DNA from: CAWVWF01 sp963933885
Lineage (GTDB): Bacteria; Bacteroidota; Bacteroidia; Flavobacteriales_C; GCA-002722245
Length of the DNA stretch: 14,247 nucleotides
Reading direction: 5' to 3'
NCBI GenBank assembly: GCA_963933885.1
Contig: CAWVWF010000082.1
Coordinates: 1-14,247 of the forward strand
In this document: in pieces, positions 7,362-14,247 of the stretch
Layout: each line of letters opens with the position of its first letter
Numbering within the stretch: position 1 is the stretch's first letter
Made by a program: the position numbers and the translations under genes
The notes under the pieces: generated by a model
Seen by the model: only the letters and a program-made list of their open reading frames with translations
What the model was told of the DNA's origin: nothing
Databases searched by the model: none

Positions 7362-9432
7362 CTTTCGTCGTAGTATCTAATTCGAAATTAACTTTAGCCA
7401 TCAAACCAAGTTTGATATTCATTGAGTGCGTTGAATAAATCTTAACAGCATTCCCATTATTCCCTGTACCTAACTTCGTTACAACAATAATTTTAGCTGA
7501 ATTTCTTAAATGTAAAATTGCATCTTCATCAGCAACTAAATCTGATTGCTTCTCAGCAACATTTGTCGTCACACCGTTTCCATCAACCGTAGCTGCTTCA
7601 ATCAATATTTCTAGACCATTAGTCAAAGAATCCATTACAGTATAATTTTCATCAACGATATAAAGACCAACTTTACCTTCTAATGGAAATTCATTTTCAA
7701 CATTAACTCTAATCGTTGCTCTTGTAATTTGTTCAAACATAGATGAGTCTAATTCCAGCGTATCTCTTATTTCATAATCAGACAAAGTAAAATACAATGG
7801 AATTTTCAATCCGAATGTAACATCTAATCTAGATGTATCTAAGGCGAAATTAGCAACTTTACCTGCTGGATTAACATCACCAGTAAAACCAGTGATAATT
7901 TTATTAGGCCATAAGTTTATACCGTCTTCGATATTAGTTGAAGCAGCATCAATTACTAATTCTGACACTACAGAAACACTAGGTGAACTTATATTTCCAG
8001 ATGCAATTGTAAATGGCAAACTAAGTCCCGTTAACGTTTCTTCATCCACCCCTTTCTGCATTATTAGGTCTAAACCAGATATTTCCATTGGTATACCCAA
8101 CGTATTATGAAAACCAAGTGTAACTTCTGGATCAGCAAAAGTCATTTTCTTCAGAATCTCAACATCTCCTATTTCAAAGTCATTAGTATCCAAAGCCATA
8201 GATAATGCTTGGCTTCCAAAATAACCATCAATAAAGGCTGGCTCTATATTTGAAATTGCTACGTCAGCTGTTACTTGATTCGCTGTATCGAATAGAATTA
8301 TTAAACCTGAACTTATAATTTTAGCACTAATTCTAGCCTCAACTGAATTATATCCTAATCCACCTCTTGTTAAATCCAATGAGTAACCAGCTAAATTAAA
8401 TGATGTATCTATCACTATTGGCCCTGCTCCTACAGTAATTGAATCAAGAAAAACACCACTAGCATTAGTTGCGTAAGGTAATTCTATATATAGTTTTGCA
8501 GTCTCTTGAACTTCATATGTTAAGTCTAATTCAAGTAATCCGTTTTTAAAGACAATAGTTTCAAGTTCCTCACCTAATCCTAAATCTATATCAACTAATA
8601 TAGAATCATTAAAAACTTCTTGACTTTCTAGAATTGCACTACCTGAAACTATTACCATATCGTAACCTGACATAGTAACACTTAATGTATCAGACCCTTG
8701 AATTAAAACAGGAGAAGCAGTTGCAACACCAGCAATACTAATAAATTCAGAAATCATATTACTTTCAATAGTTTTCCCTTGTAATAAAACACTATCAGCT
8801 AAAGATTGACCCGGTAATATTGAAAGGTACCTTAAGGTATCAATTGCAATACCATCTGATGCTCTTTTTAAAGCGATTTCAATATCTGTAATTTCTATTG
8901 GCCAATCATTTTTTAATACCATTTTAAGCACTCCTTCTGAAAAAGTAGCAGTATTAAATGGAGCATTAGTCAAACCTAGTTCAGTTTCACCTGCATTTTG
9001 CTGTGGAAATGAAGGGAAAATCGCAGTTGTACCGTCTATCCCCTGTATTGCAGAATAAAATGCACCCCCCATTCTTTCTGCAACAGTATCTAACCTAATT
9101 GTTGTAGTCATCGGTGAAATATCATCCAAAACAATTGGTGATAAATTAAAATTATAATTTACTGTTTTATCTGGAATATCAATGAATTCATTTAGCGTTA
9201 CAGAATAAACCGTATCACTAAATACAAACTCAAGAAGGTTATCATTATTTTCTCTTAACATCGTAGAATCAACCAACGACAAAACGTCACTAGCTTCAAT
9301 AGATGTAGTAATTAATGGAACTGCTATCTCTGGAGATAATGTTACAGTTAGGTTATCTAAATCATATTCATCTTTAAGACAAGATGTAACGATTCCCATT
9401 CCAATTGCGCAAATAAGCAACGTTTTTTTCAT
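7351..9432 (-). CDS. Predicted surface-exposed outer-membrane lipoprotein
   Basis: The 693-residue protein starts with a lipoprotein signal peptide (MKKTLLICAIGMGIVTSC) with the acylated Cys at residue 18. The next residues, LKDEY, fit the X-K-(D/E)2-X lipoprotein export signal described in Capnocytophaga canimorsus, which directs lipoproteins to the outer face of the outer membrane. The rest is beta-rich with no membrane segment. Three places share a strand-N-x-hydrophobic-P-hydrophobic-E pattern: LKNDWPIEI at 173-181, FHNTLGIPMEI at 441-451 and VENEFPLEG at 578-586. The pattern recalls LEA2/WHy-type beta-sandwich modules, but this resemblance is by eye only. The protein ends in a short acidic tail, TTTKDEE. 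Its stop codon overlaps the start of the barrel gene, so the two proteins probably act together. The cargo or substrate is unknown. I considered a SusD-like role, but no SusD helical features are seen. Confidence 0.85.
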   Translation of the reverse strand: MKKTLLICAIGMGIVTSCLKDEYDLDNLTVTLSPEIAVPLITTSIEASDVLSLVDSTMLRENNDNLLEFVFSDTVYSVTLNEFIDIPDKTVNYNFNLSPIVLDDISPMTTTIRLDTVAERMGGAFYSAIQGIDGTTAIFPSFPQQNAGETELGLTNAPFNTATFSEGVLKMVLKNDWPIEITDIEIALKRASDGIAIDTLRYLSILPGQSLADSVLLQGKTIESNMISEFISIAGVATASPVLIQGSDTLSVTMSGYDMVIVSGSAILESQEVFNDSILVDIDLGLGEELETIVFKNGLLELDLTYEVQETAKLYIELPYATNASGVFLDSITVGAGPIVIDTSFNLAGYSLDLTRGGLGYNSVEARISAKIISSGLIILFDTANQVTADVAISNIEPAFIDGYFGSQALSMALDTNDFEIGDVEILKKMTFADPEVTLGFHNTLGIPMEISGLDLIMQKGVDEETLTGLSLPFTIASGNISSPSVSVVSELVIDAASTNIEDGINLWPNKIITGFTGDVNPAGKVANFALDTSRLDVTFGLKIPLYFTLSDYEIRDTLELDSSMFEQITRATIRVNVENEFPLEGKVGLYIVDENYTVMDSLTNGLEILIEAATVDGNGVTTNVAEKQSDLVADEDAILHLRNSAKIIVVTKLGTGNNGNAVKIYSTHSMNIKLGLMAKVNFELDTTTKDEE

Positions 9433-9515
9433 GCACCAAAATTTAAATCCGAGTGCAAAGAAACGCTTTTTATTGTCAAAAATTAAATTGTTTTAGAATT
9501 ATATTTCAAGTGACG

Positions 9516-11111
9516 TTAAAAGCTCATTGTAAACTCAAAACATGCACCTCCTAAATCAGTATCTTTTATGGAAACTTCTCCTCCCATAGCAGTAACAATT
9601 TTCTGGACTATTGAGAGCCCAATTCCCGTGCTATTATCTTTTCGTTTTGTATGAATTGTTTGAAAGACCTGAAAAACTTTTGATCTATACTTATCAGGAA
9701 TACCAGGACCATTATCAGCGACTGATATATGGACAAAATCGTCCTTTTTCTCAACTGATATTCTCACTTTGGTTTCTTCTTTATCATTATACTTAACAGC
9801 ATTACTTATAATATTAGATAATGCTTGGTAAAGAAAAACTCTTTTATTTGTTACTTTAATTTCTTCGAAACTTTTATCAAAAACTATATTCCGATCTGGA
9901 AAAGATTCATTTTCGAAACAAACTTCATCAATAATTTCTCTTAAAGAAATTACTTCGTCCGCTACTTTATCATTTCCAGCCCTTGAATAATCAAGAATAT
10001 CATAGATAAGTTGCTCCATTTTATCCACCCTTCCTGTAAGCATGGTAAAACTTTCTTTAACATCACCTTCTAATTTCTCTTCCAAGTCGTCTTCTATCCA
10101 ACCAACTAAAGATTTTACTGCTCGAAGTGGTGCCTTTAAATCATGAGAAACTGTAAATGCAAATTTATCTAATTCCGCATTCTTTTCTTCTAGTTTTTTA
10201 TTTGATGCTATTATCTTTTTTTCTGATCGATCTAAAGAAATTGTTCTTGAAACCATACTTGCCAAAATGGTAAGAAGATGCAAATCATTGTTTCCTAGTG
10301 ACACTTCGTTTTCAAAATAAAAACACAATGTACCAACAACATTTACTTTTTCTAATAAAGGAGCACTTACAAAACTAACAACGTTTAAACTATTTAGAAT
10401 TGAAGAATTCCTATATGATTTAGATGATTCTATCGATTTACAATAAACTGATTTCTTATTGATATAACTTTCAAAGCAACAAGTATCTTCTAGTGCATAT
10501 GACTTATTAAAAGAATTAGTTGATTTTGGTAACTTAAAGTCAATATCAAAATTATTTGATTTGATACTAGAAACCGTCACTAATTCAGCACCAAAAGACT
10601 TCATTCCAAATCCTAAAAGCGCTTCTACCTGTTCTTCAAAGGATTGATAGACTGCACTTGTAATGTTTTGCAAACCCATTAAACCAAAAGAAATCTTTTC
10701 TAAACTTTGGTTTACAGAAAACAAATTATTTGAATACTGTTCTAATTGTAGTTTTAAGTCAAAACGTCTTTTAAACTCTTTCCCAACAGCATAAAACTTA
10801 TGCTCTTCTTTAATGTATTTGATTTTGAACTTTACGTTCTGATATTTTCTAGATTTATCTTTTACTTTTGCTACAAACGGAACAACTTTACCAGTTTCTT
10901 TAGTTTTATTGGAAGCGTATTCTAATTTACGTTTATCCAAATTGTGAAATGATTTTATAATTGAAGAACCTATATCAGCTTCCGAATACTCCAGAGTTTT
11001 CAAACCCTTCTTATTCATCCACAACACGTTAAGAGATTCATCTAACTCAACCCACCAACTTCTTTCTGATTTCAGAAATGTAGCAAACATCTCCTCTCTA
11101 TTCTTTACCAT
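9516..11111 (-). CDS. Soluble PAS-GAF sensor histidine kinase
   Basis: This 531-residue kinase has no membrane segment and should sense a cytoplasmic signal. A PAS-like domain lies at about 15-115 (SWWVELDESLNVLWMNKKG), then a GAF-like domain at about 140-295, then a short coiled coil (296-317). The HisKA box SHDLKAPLRA (322-331) has the phosphoacceptor His323. The HATPase domain has an N box with Asn433 and Asn437, a G1 box DNGPG (466-470) and a G2 box GIGL (496-499), so the catalytic parts are complete. The H-box region resembles the HisKA of phytochrome-type kinases, but no bilin-binding Cys-His pair is evident in the GAF domain. No receiver domain or response regulator lies nearby, so it is an orphan kinase. 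The signal is unknown. It stands 83 nt upstream of the lipoprotein gene with no clear terminator between, so partial co-transcription is possible. Confidence 0.92.
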   Translation of the reverse strand: MVKNREEMFATFLKSERSWWVELDESLNVLWMNKKGLKTLEYSEADIGSSIIKSFHNLDKRKLEYASNKTKETGKVVPFVAKVKDKSRKYQNVKFKIKYIKEEHKFYAVGKEFKRRFDLKLQLEQYSNNLFSVNQSLEKISFGLMGLQNITSAVYQSFEEQVEALLGFGMKSFGAELVTVSSIKSNNFDIDFKLPKSTNSFNKSYALEDTCCFESYINKKSVYCKSIESSKSYRNSSILNSLNVVSFVSAPLLEKVNVVGTLCFYFENEVSLGNNDLHLLTILASMVSRTISLDRSEKKIIASNKKLEEKNAELDKFAFTVSHDLKAPLRAVKSLVGWIEDDLEEKLEGDVKESFTMLTGRVDKMEQLIYDILDYSRAGNDKVADEVISLREIIDEVCFENESFPDRNIVFDKSFEEIKVTNKRVFLYQALSNIISNAVKYNDKEETKVRISVEKKDDFVHISVADNGPGIPDKYRSKVFQVFQTIHTKRKDNSTGIGLSIVQKIVTAMGGEVSIKDTDLGGACFEFTMSF

Positions 11112-11112
11112 A

Positions 11113-11125
11113 ACTCAACTTGAGT
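11113..11125. promoter_or_regulatory. Palindrome abutting the histidine kinase start codon
   Basis: ACTCAA-C-TTGAGT is a perfect 6-1-6 palindrome that ends one base before the ATG (11109-11111) of the kinase gene. It could be a small operator. In the mRNA it could form a 5-bp hairpin next to the start codon. No function is shown. Confidence 0.35.
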
Positions 11126-11157
11126 ATTCAGGTACGGAAAACAGTAATGTTTGTTGC

Positions 11158-11206
11158 AAAAAAGCAGAGTCAAATTAACCTTTTTCTTAAAAATTAATTT
11201 GACTCT
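11158..11206 (-). terminator. Rho-independent terminator of purC
   Basis: A perfect 13-bp stem (11166-11178 with 11194-11206) with a 15-nt loop is followed in the minus-strand direction by GC and six T (11158-11163). The base of the stem overlaps two bases of the purC stop codon (11205-11207). The terminator separates purC from the kinase gene. Confidence 0.8.
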
Positions 11207-12149
11207 ACTTCTTCAAGAAAGATTCAACATTTTCTTTAACTCGAACTGGGATCTCAGAAACATCAGCTTTCACAAATGGTTCACCAATAATCACCTCATA
11301 AAGTTCAATATAACGATCACTTACAGACTTCACATATTCATCAGACATTTCAGGAATTTTCTGTCCTTCTAATCCTTGAAAATCATTTTGAATTAACCAT
11401 TGTCTTACAAACTCTTTGGAAAGTTGTTTTTGATCTTCACCACTTTTTAATCTTGCACTATATCCCTCTTTATAAAAGTACCTAGACGAATCAGGAGTAT
11501 GAATCTCATCGATCAAAATAATATTACCATTTGAATCTTTTCCAAATTCATATTTAGTATCAACTAAAATCAACCCCATCTCTGCAGCCATTTCAGTCCC
11601 TCTTTGGAAAAGCTTTCTTGTATAATCCTCTAATTGCAAGTAGTCTTTTTCAGATACAATGTTCTGACTCAAAATTTCTTCTCTTGAAATATCTTCATCA
11701 TGTCCTTGATCGGCTTTAGTTGTAGGTGTTATCAAAGGTTCAGGAAACTTTTGATTTTCAACCATACCATTTGGCATATCAACTCCACATAAAACACGAC
11801 CTCCAGCTTTATAAGTTCTAGCAGCGTGCCCACTCATATAACCTCTAATTACCATTTCAACTTTAAATGGTTCAGCTTTAGCACCTATAGAAACTACAGG
11901 ATCTGGCGAAGCTACTAACCAATTAGGAACAATATCAGAAGTTGCTTTTAAAAACTTTGCTGCAATTTGATTTAAAACTTGTCCTTTATATGGGATACCT
12001 CTTGGTAAAACTACATCGAATGCCGAAATCCTATCCGAAGCGATCATTACTAATAAATCGTTATTAATTCCGAAAACTTCCCTTACTTTTCCTTTATAAT
12101 AAGAAGTTTGACCAGTAAATTCGAATTGAGTAGTTGTTAAAGTATTCAT
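11205..12149 (-). CDS. purC: Phosphoribosylaminoimidazole-succinocarboxamide synthase (SAICAR synthetase)
   Basis: The 314-residue enzyme joins CAIR and aspartate using ATP to give SAICAR in de novo purine synthesis, in the cytoplasm. Diagnostic segments are YKGKVREVF at 18-26 (ATP loop), ASDRISAFDVVLP at 37-49, EMVIRGYMSGHAARTYK at 98-114, PTTKADQGHDE at 142-152, LVDTKYEFG at 195-203 and IDEIHTPDSSRYF at 213-225. Its length and insertions are those of the long form of the family (about 300 residues, as in yeast Ade1) and not of the short E. coli form (about 237). The start at 12149 places the ATP loop close to the N-terminus, as is usual. The gene is divergent from the methyltransferase gene across an 83-bp gap and has its own terminator. 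Confidence 0.98.
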   Translation of the reverse strand: MNTLTTTQFEFTGQTSYYKGKVREVFGINNDLLVMIASDRISAFDVVLPRGIPYKGQVLNQIAAKFLKATSDIVPNWLVASPDPVVSIGAKAEPFKVEMVIRGYMSGHAARTYKAGGRVLCGVDMPNGMVENQKFPEPLITPTTKADQGHDEDISREEILSQNIVSEKDYLQLEDYTRKLFQRGTEMAAEMGLILVDTKYEFGKDSNGNIILIDEIHTPDSSRYFYKEGYSARLKSGEDQKQLSKEFVRQWLIQNDFQGLEGQKIPEMSDEYVKSVSDRYIELYEVIIGEPFVKADVSEIPVRVKENVESFLKK

Positions 12150-12162
12150 ATGAAAAGATATT

Positions 12163-12233
12163 TTTTGTAAAAATAAGAAAAGAAGATGATGGTTTCGGCA
12201 ATAGAATGCACTTGTTTAATTATTTTTACAAAA
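12163..12233. repeat. 14-bp inverted repeat in the purC-rlmD divergent gap
   Basis: TTTTGTAAAAATAA (12163-12176) and its exact reverse complement TTATTTTTACAAAA (12220-12233) are separated by 43 bp. As a result both divergent genes have the same 14-nt sequence in front of their starts. It runs into the A of the ATG for the methyltransferase and ends 13 nt before the purC ATG. It could be a shared operator or paired promoter elements (it contains TATTTTTA, near TAnnTTTG). In A+T-rich DNA chance cannot be excluded. Confidence 0.6.
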
Positions 12234-13639
12234 TGGGTAGAAGAAAAAAGAAACCACTTCCGATTTTTGAGAACGTTGAAATTATAGATGCAGGTGCCGA
12301 AGGAAAAGCTATTGCGAAAGTTGATGACGCAGTAATTTTTGTCACAGGTGTTGTTCCTGGTGACGTTTGTGACTTACAAGTTGTAAAAAAGAGGAAGCGT
12401 TTTTTTGAAGCTAAACCCATAAAATTTCACTCATATTCTAAAGACAGAACAGAATCGTTTTGTGAACATTTTGGAGTATGTGGTGGATGTAAATGGCAAG
12501 AATTACCATACGACAAGCAACTTTTCTACAAGCAAAAGCAAGTAAAAGATAACTTTGAACGTATCGGAAAGTTTGATTTCCCTGAAATGATTCCAATTTT
12601 AGGATCTAAGGAAACTAAATATTACCGTAATAAATTAGAATTTACTTTTACTCATAAAGTTTGGTTGACATATGAAGATATGGATGCTGGAGTTGAAAAA
12701 GAACCAGGATTAGGTTTCCACGTCCCAGGAAGATTTGACGGGATAGTAGATGTTAAGCACTGTTACTTACAGGGGGATATCTCCAATGATGTTAGAAACA
12801 AGTTAAAAGCCTTTGCCTTAGAAAACGAATTAAGCTTTTTCGATCTAAGAGCACAAGTTGGTCTTTTTAGAAACTTAATCATCAGAACTTCTTCAACAGG
12901 AGAAGTAATGGTAATAGTAATATTTTTCGAAAACGATGAAGCAGCTATTAACAAGACAATGGAATTTTTAAAATCTGAATTTGAAACGATTACTTCATTA
13001 ATGTATGTCGTAAATCAAAAGAAGAATGATTCTATTTCAGATCAAGATGTCATCCTTTTCAATGGAAAAGATCACATGATGGAAGAAATGGAAGGTATCC
13101 AATTTAAAATCGGTCCTAAATCATTCTATCAAACAAATTCAGAACAAGCCTACGAATTATATAAAATCACTAGAGATTTCGCTGACATTTCTGAAGATGA
13201 GGTTGTTTATGATCTTTATACAGGAACAGGAACAATTGCGAACTTTGTTGCAAAACAAGCTAAGAAAGTAATAGGTATTGAATATGTACCTGAAGCTATC
13301 GAAGATGCTTTTGAAAACTCTAAACTGAATAAGATTAGTAATACTGACTTTTTCGCTGGTGACATGAAAGACATTTTAACAAATGACTTTATTAAAAAAC
13401 ATGGTAAACCTAATGTGATTATCACTGATCCACCAAGAGCAGGAATGCATGAGGATGTCATCCAAGTTATTCTAAATGCAGCACCAGATAAAATAGTTTA
13501 TGTAAGTTGTAATCCTGCTACGCAAGCTAGAGATTTACAATTCTTAACAGAAGCTTACAATGTTGCTAAAACACAGCCAGTTGATATGTTCCCTCATACA
13601 CACCATGTAGAAAATGTTGTGCTTTTAGTAAAAAAATAA
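12233..13639 (+). CDS. rlmD: 23S rRNA (uracil-C5)-methyltransferase, RlmD/RumA family
   Basis: This 468-residue SAM-dependent enzyme makes 5-methyluridine in RNA. In E. coli RlmD acts on U1939 of 23S rRNA; the exact site here is inferred from the family. A TRAM-like RNA-binding region lies at about 10-65. Iron-sulfur cluster ligands are Cys77, Cys83, Cys86 (CEHFGVCGGCKWQ) and probably Cys177. The SAM-binding motif DLYTGTG is at 327-333, TDPPRAG at 398-404, the catalytic Cys426 in YVSCNPAT, and the general-base Glu460 in HHVENVVLL. The frame is open from 12134, but I chose the ATG at 12233 (MGRRKKKPLP). It precedes the TRAM region directly, fits the family length, and avoids overlap with purC on the other strand. 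The phosphoribosyltransferase gene follows after 25 nt and is probably co-transcribed. RlmCD-type dual specificity cannot be excluded. Confidence 0.9.
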   Translation: MGRRKKKPLPIFENVEIIDAGAEGKAIAKVDDAVIFVTGVVPGDVCDLQVVKKRKRFFEAKPIKFHSYSKDRTESFCEHFGVCGGCKWQELPYDKQLFYKQKQVKDNFERIGKFDFPEMIPILGSKETKYYRNKLEFTFTHKVWLTYEDMDAGVEKEPGLGFHVPGRFDGIVDVKHCYLQGDISNDVRNKLKAFALENELSFFDLRAQVGLFRNLIIRTSSTGEVMVIVIFFENDEAAINKTMEFLKSEFETITSLMYVVNQKKNDSISDQDVILFNGKDHMMEEMEGIQFKIGPKSFYQTNSEQAYELYKITRDFADISEDEVVYDLYTGTGTIANFVAKQAKKVIGIEYVPEAIEDAFENSKLNKISNTDFFAGDMKDILTNDFIKKHGKPNVIITDPPRAGMHEDVIQVILNAAPDKIVYVSCNPATQARDLQFLTEAYNVAKTQPVDMFPHTHHVENVVLLVKK

Positions 13640-13664
13640 ACTTTACATTTAATAAAATAAGACG

Positions 13665-14174
13665 ATGAACAATTCAAAGACATTGGTATTAAACAAAGAA
13701 CAGATCCAGGCTAAACTAGATAGAATGGTTCACGAAATTCATGAACTTTGTTACAGTGAAACTGAAATCATCATATGTGGAGTTGCTCCTGGAAATGGAA
13801 TTAAAATATCAAACAGAATAGCAAAAAAGTTAAAAGATATTTCAAACATCAAACCTATCTTATCTACAATTCAAATCAATAAAGAAGATCCATTAAGTAA
13901 TGAAATAACTTTAGATATAGAAGACAAAGACTACGAAGGAAAAACAATTATAGTTATTGATGATGTAAGTAATAGTGGTAAAACGCTGATGTACGCTGTA
14001 AAGCACTTTATGGACAAACACATTAAATCCATCCTTCCACTTGTACTTGTTGATCGTGACCACAGTAGATACCCTGTAAGGACTCGTTTTGTAGGACTTA
14101 CAATATCAACAACACTACAAGATCATATTCGTGTTGAAATGAATGATTCTGAAGAAGCTGTATATTTAGTTTAA
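13665..14174 (+). CDS. PyrR-like phosphoribosyltransferase
   Basis: The 169-residue protein is a type I phosphoribosyltransferase. The PRPP-binding signature VIDDVSNSGKT is at 97-107. The C-terminal part LVLVDRDHSRYPVRTRFVG (126-144) follows the pattern of PyrR (VLVDRGHRELPIRADYVG), and the N-terminal LNKEQIQAKLDRMVHEI also fits PyrR. PyrR is a UMP-responsive regulator of pyrimidine genes with weak uracil phosphoribosyltransferase activity. Two features differ from classical PyrR. The PRPP loop reads SNSGK where PyrR has LYTGR, and the Arg-containing motif near residue 40 is replaced by GVAPGNG (39-45). Its substrate is therefore uncertain and I give no symbol. It lies 25 nt after rlmD in an apparent operon, and its end is 8 bp from that of a convergent gene. 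Confidence 0.8.
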   Translation: MNNSKTLVLNKEQIQAKLDRMVHEIHELCYSETEIIICGVAPGNGIKISNRIAKKLKDISNIKPILSTIQINKEDPLSNEITLDIEDKDYEGKTIIVIDDVSNSGKTLMYAVKHFMDKHIKSILPLVLVDRDHSRYPVRTRFVGLTISTTLQDHIRVEMNDSEEAVYLV

Positions 14175-14182
14175 TAAAAAAA

Positions 14183-14247
14183 TTATATCAATACAGCTTT
14201 TAGAGTTTCTACAAAACCAGCTTCTGCCTCATCTGTGTATTCAAAAA
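14183..14247 (-). CDS. 3' end of an unidentified convergent gene (partial)
   Basis: The minus strand is open from the window edge for 20 codons, reading FEYTDEAEAGFVETLKAVLI, and then stops at TAA (14183-14185). The acidic and hydrophobic pattern looks like the final helix of a globular protein, and the tight convergent spacing to the phosphoribosyltransferase gene supports a real gene. Too little is visible to name it. Confidence 0.5.
   Translation of the reverse strand, partial: FEYTDEAEAGFVETLKAVLI

Noticed and set aside
9453..9475. Promoter before the lipoprotein gene (TTTCTTTG with an upstream TTGACA)
   Set aside because: The spacing is only about 13 nt and the -7 element lacks the TA start, so it does not fit the Bacteroidetes consensus.
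12150..12170. Seven-codon plus-strand frame (MKRYFL) as a leader peptide of rlmD
   Set aside because: It arises from the CATATG at the purC start, has no attenuator hairpins, and has no composition that suggests regulation.
12134..12232. Upstream extension of the rRNA methyltransferase by 33 codons
   Set aside because: The extension overlaps the purC start on the other strand, has no family similarity, and the ATG at 12233 directly precedes the TRAM region.

Overview
The window looks like chromosomal DNA of a member of the Bacteroidota, probably Flavobacteriia. It is strongly A+T-rich. The rpsO gene has a textbook Bacteroidetes promoter (TTG, 19 nt, TATCTTTG), and start codons lack clear Shine-Dalgarno sequences. 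One gene encodes a lipoprotein whose residues after the acylated Cys match the Bacteroidetes surface-export signal, and another encodes an outer-membrane protein resembling the Bacteroidota family DUF5723. These points are seen in the sequence; the taxonomic call is inferred.

Layout, left to right. (1) 1-223 has no complete gene, but a short open frame runs off the left edge on the minus strand. (2) 224-2686 (-) encodes a 12-heme c-type cytochrome with a membrane segment at each end. (3) 2822-4960 (-) is pnp (PNPase), closed by a strong terminator at 2758-2789. (4) 5149-5424 (-) is rpsO (ribosomal protein S15), with its own promoter and terminator; the rpsO-pnp order is the one known from many bacteria. 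(5) 5517-7361 and 7351-9432 (-) form a two-gene unit with an 11-nt overlap. The upstream gene encodes a predicted surface-exposed lipoprotein and the downstream gene an outer-membrane beta-barrel. (6) 9516-11111 (-) is a soluble PAS-GAF hybrid sensor region fused to a histidine kinase core, with no response regulator beside it. (7) 11205-12149 (-) is purC, with a terminator whose stem overlaps the stop codon. (8) 12233-13639 (+) is an RlmD/RumA-type RNA uracil-C5 methyltransferase, divergent from purC. It is followed 25 nt later by (9) a PyrR-like phosphoribosyltransferase at 13665-14174 (+). (10) 14183-14247 (-) is the 3' end of a convergent gene.

How the genes relate. rpsO/pnp (translation, RNA decay), purC (purine synthesis) and the rRNA methyltransferase are housekeeping genes. 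The less ordinary content is the large anchored cytochrome, which probably moves electrons in the periplasm, and the lipoprotein-barrel pair, which probably forms one outer-membrane complex of unknown job. No mobile element, CRISPR array, tRNA or rRNA was recognised, and no gene-free stretch exceeds 300 bases. I did not find a clear-cut new defence or biosynthetic system; the lipoprotein-barrel pair and the cytochrome are the best candidates for undescribed biology.
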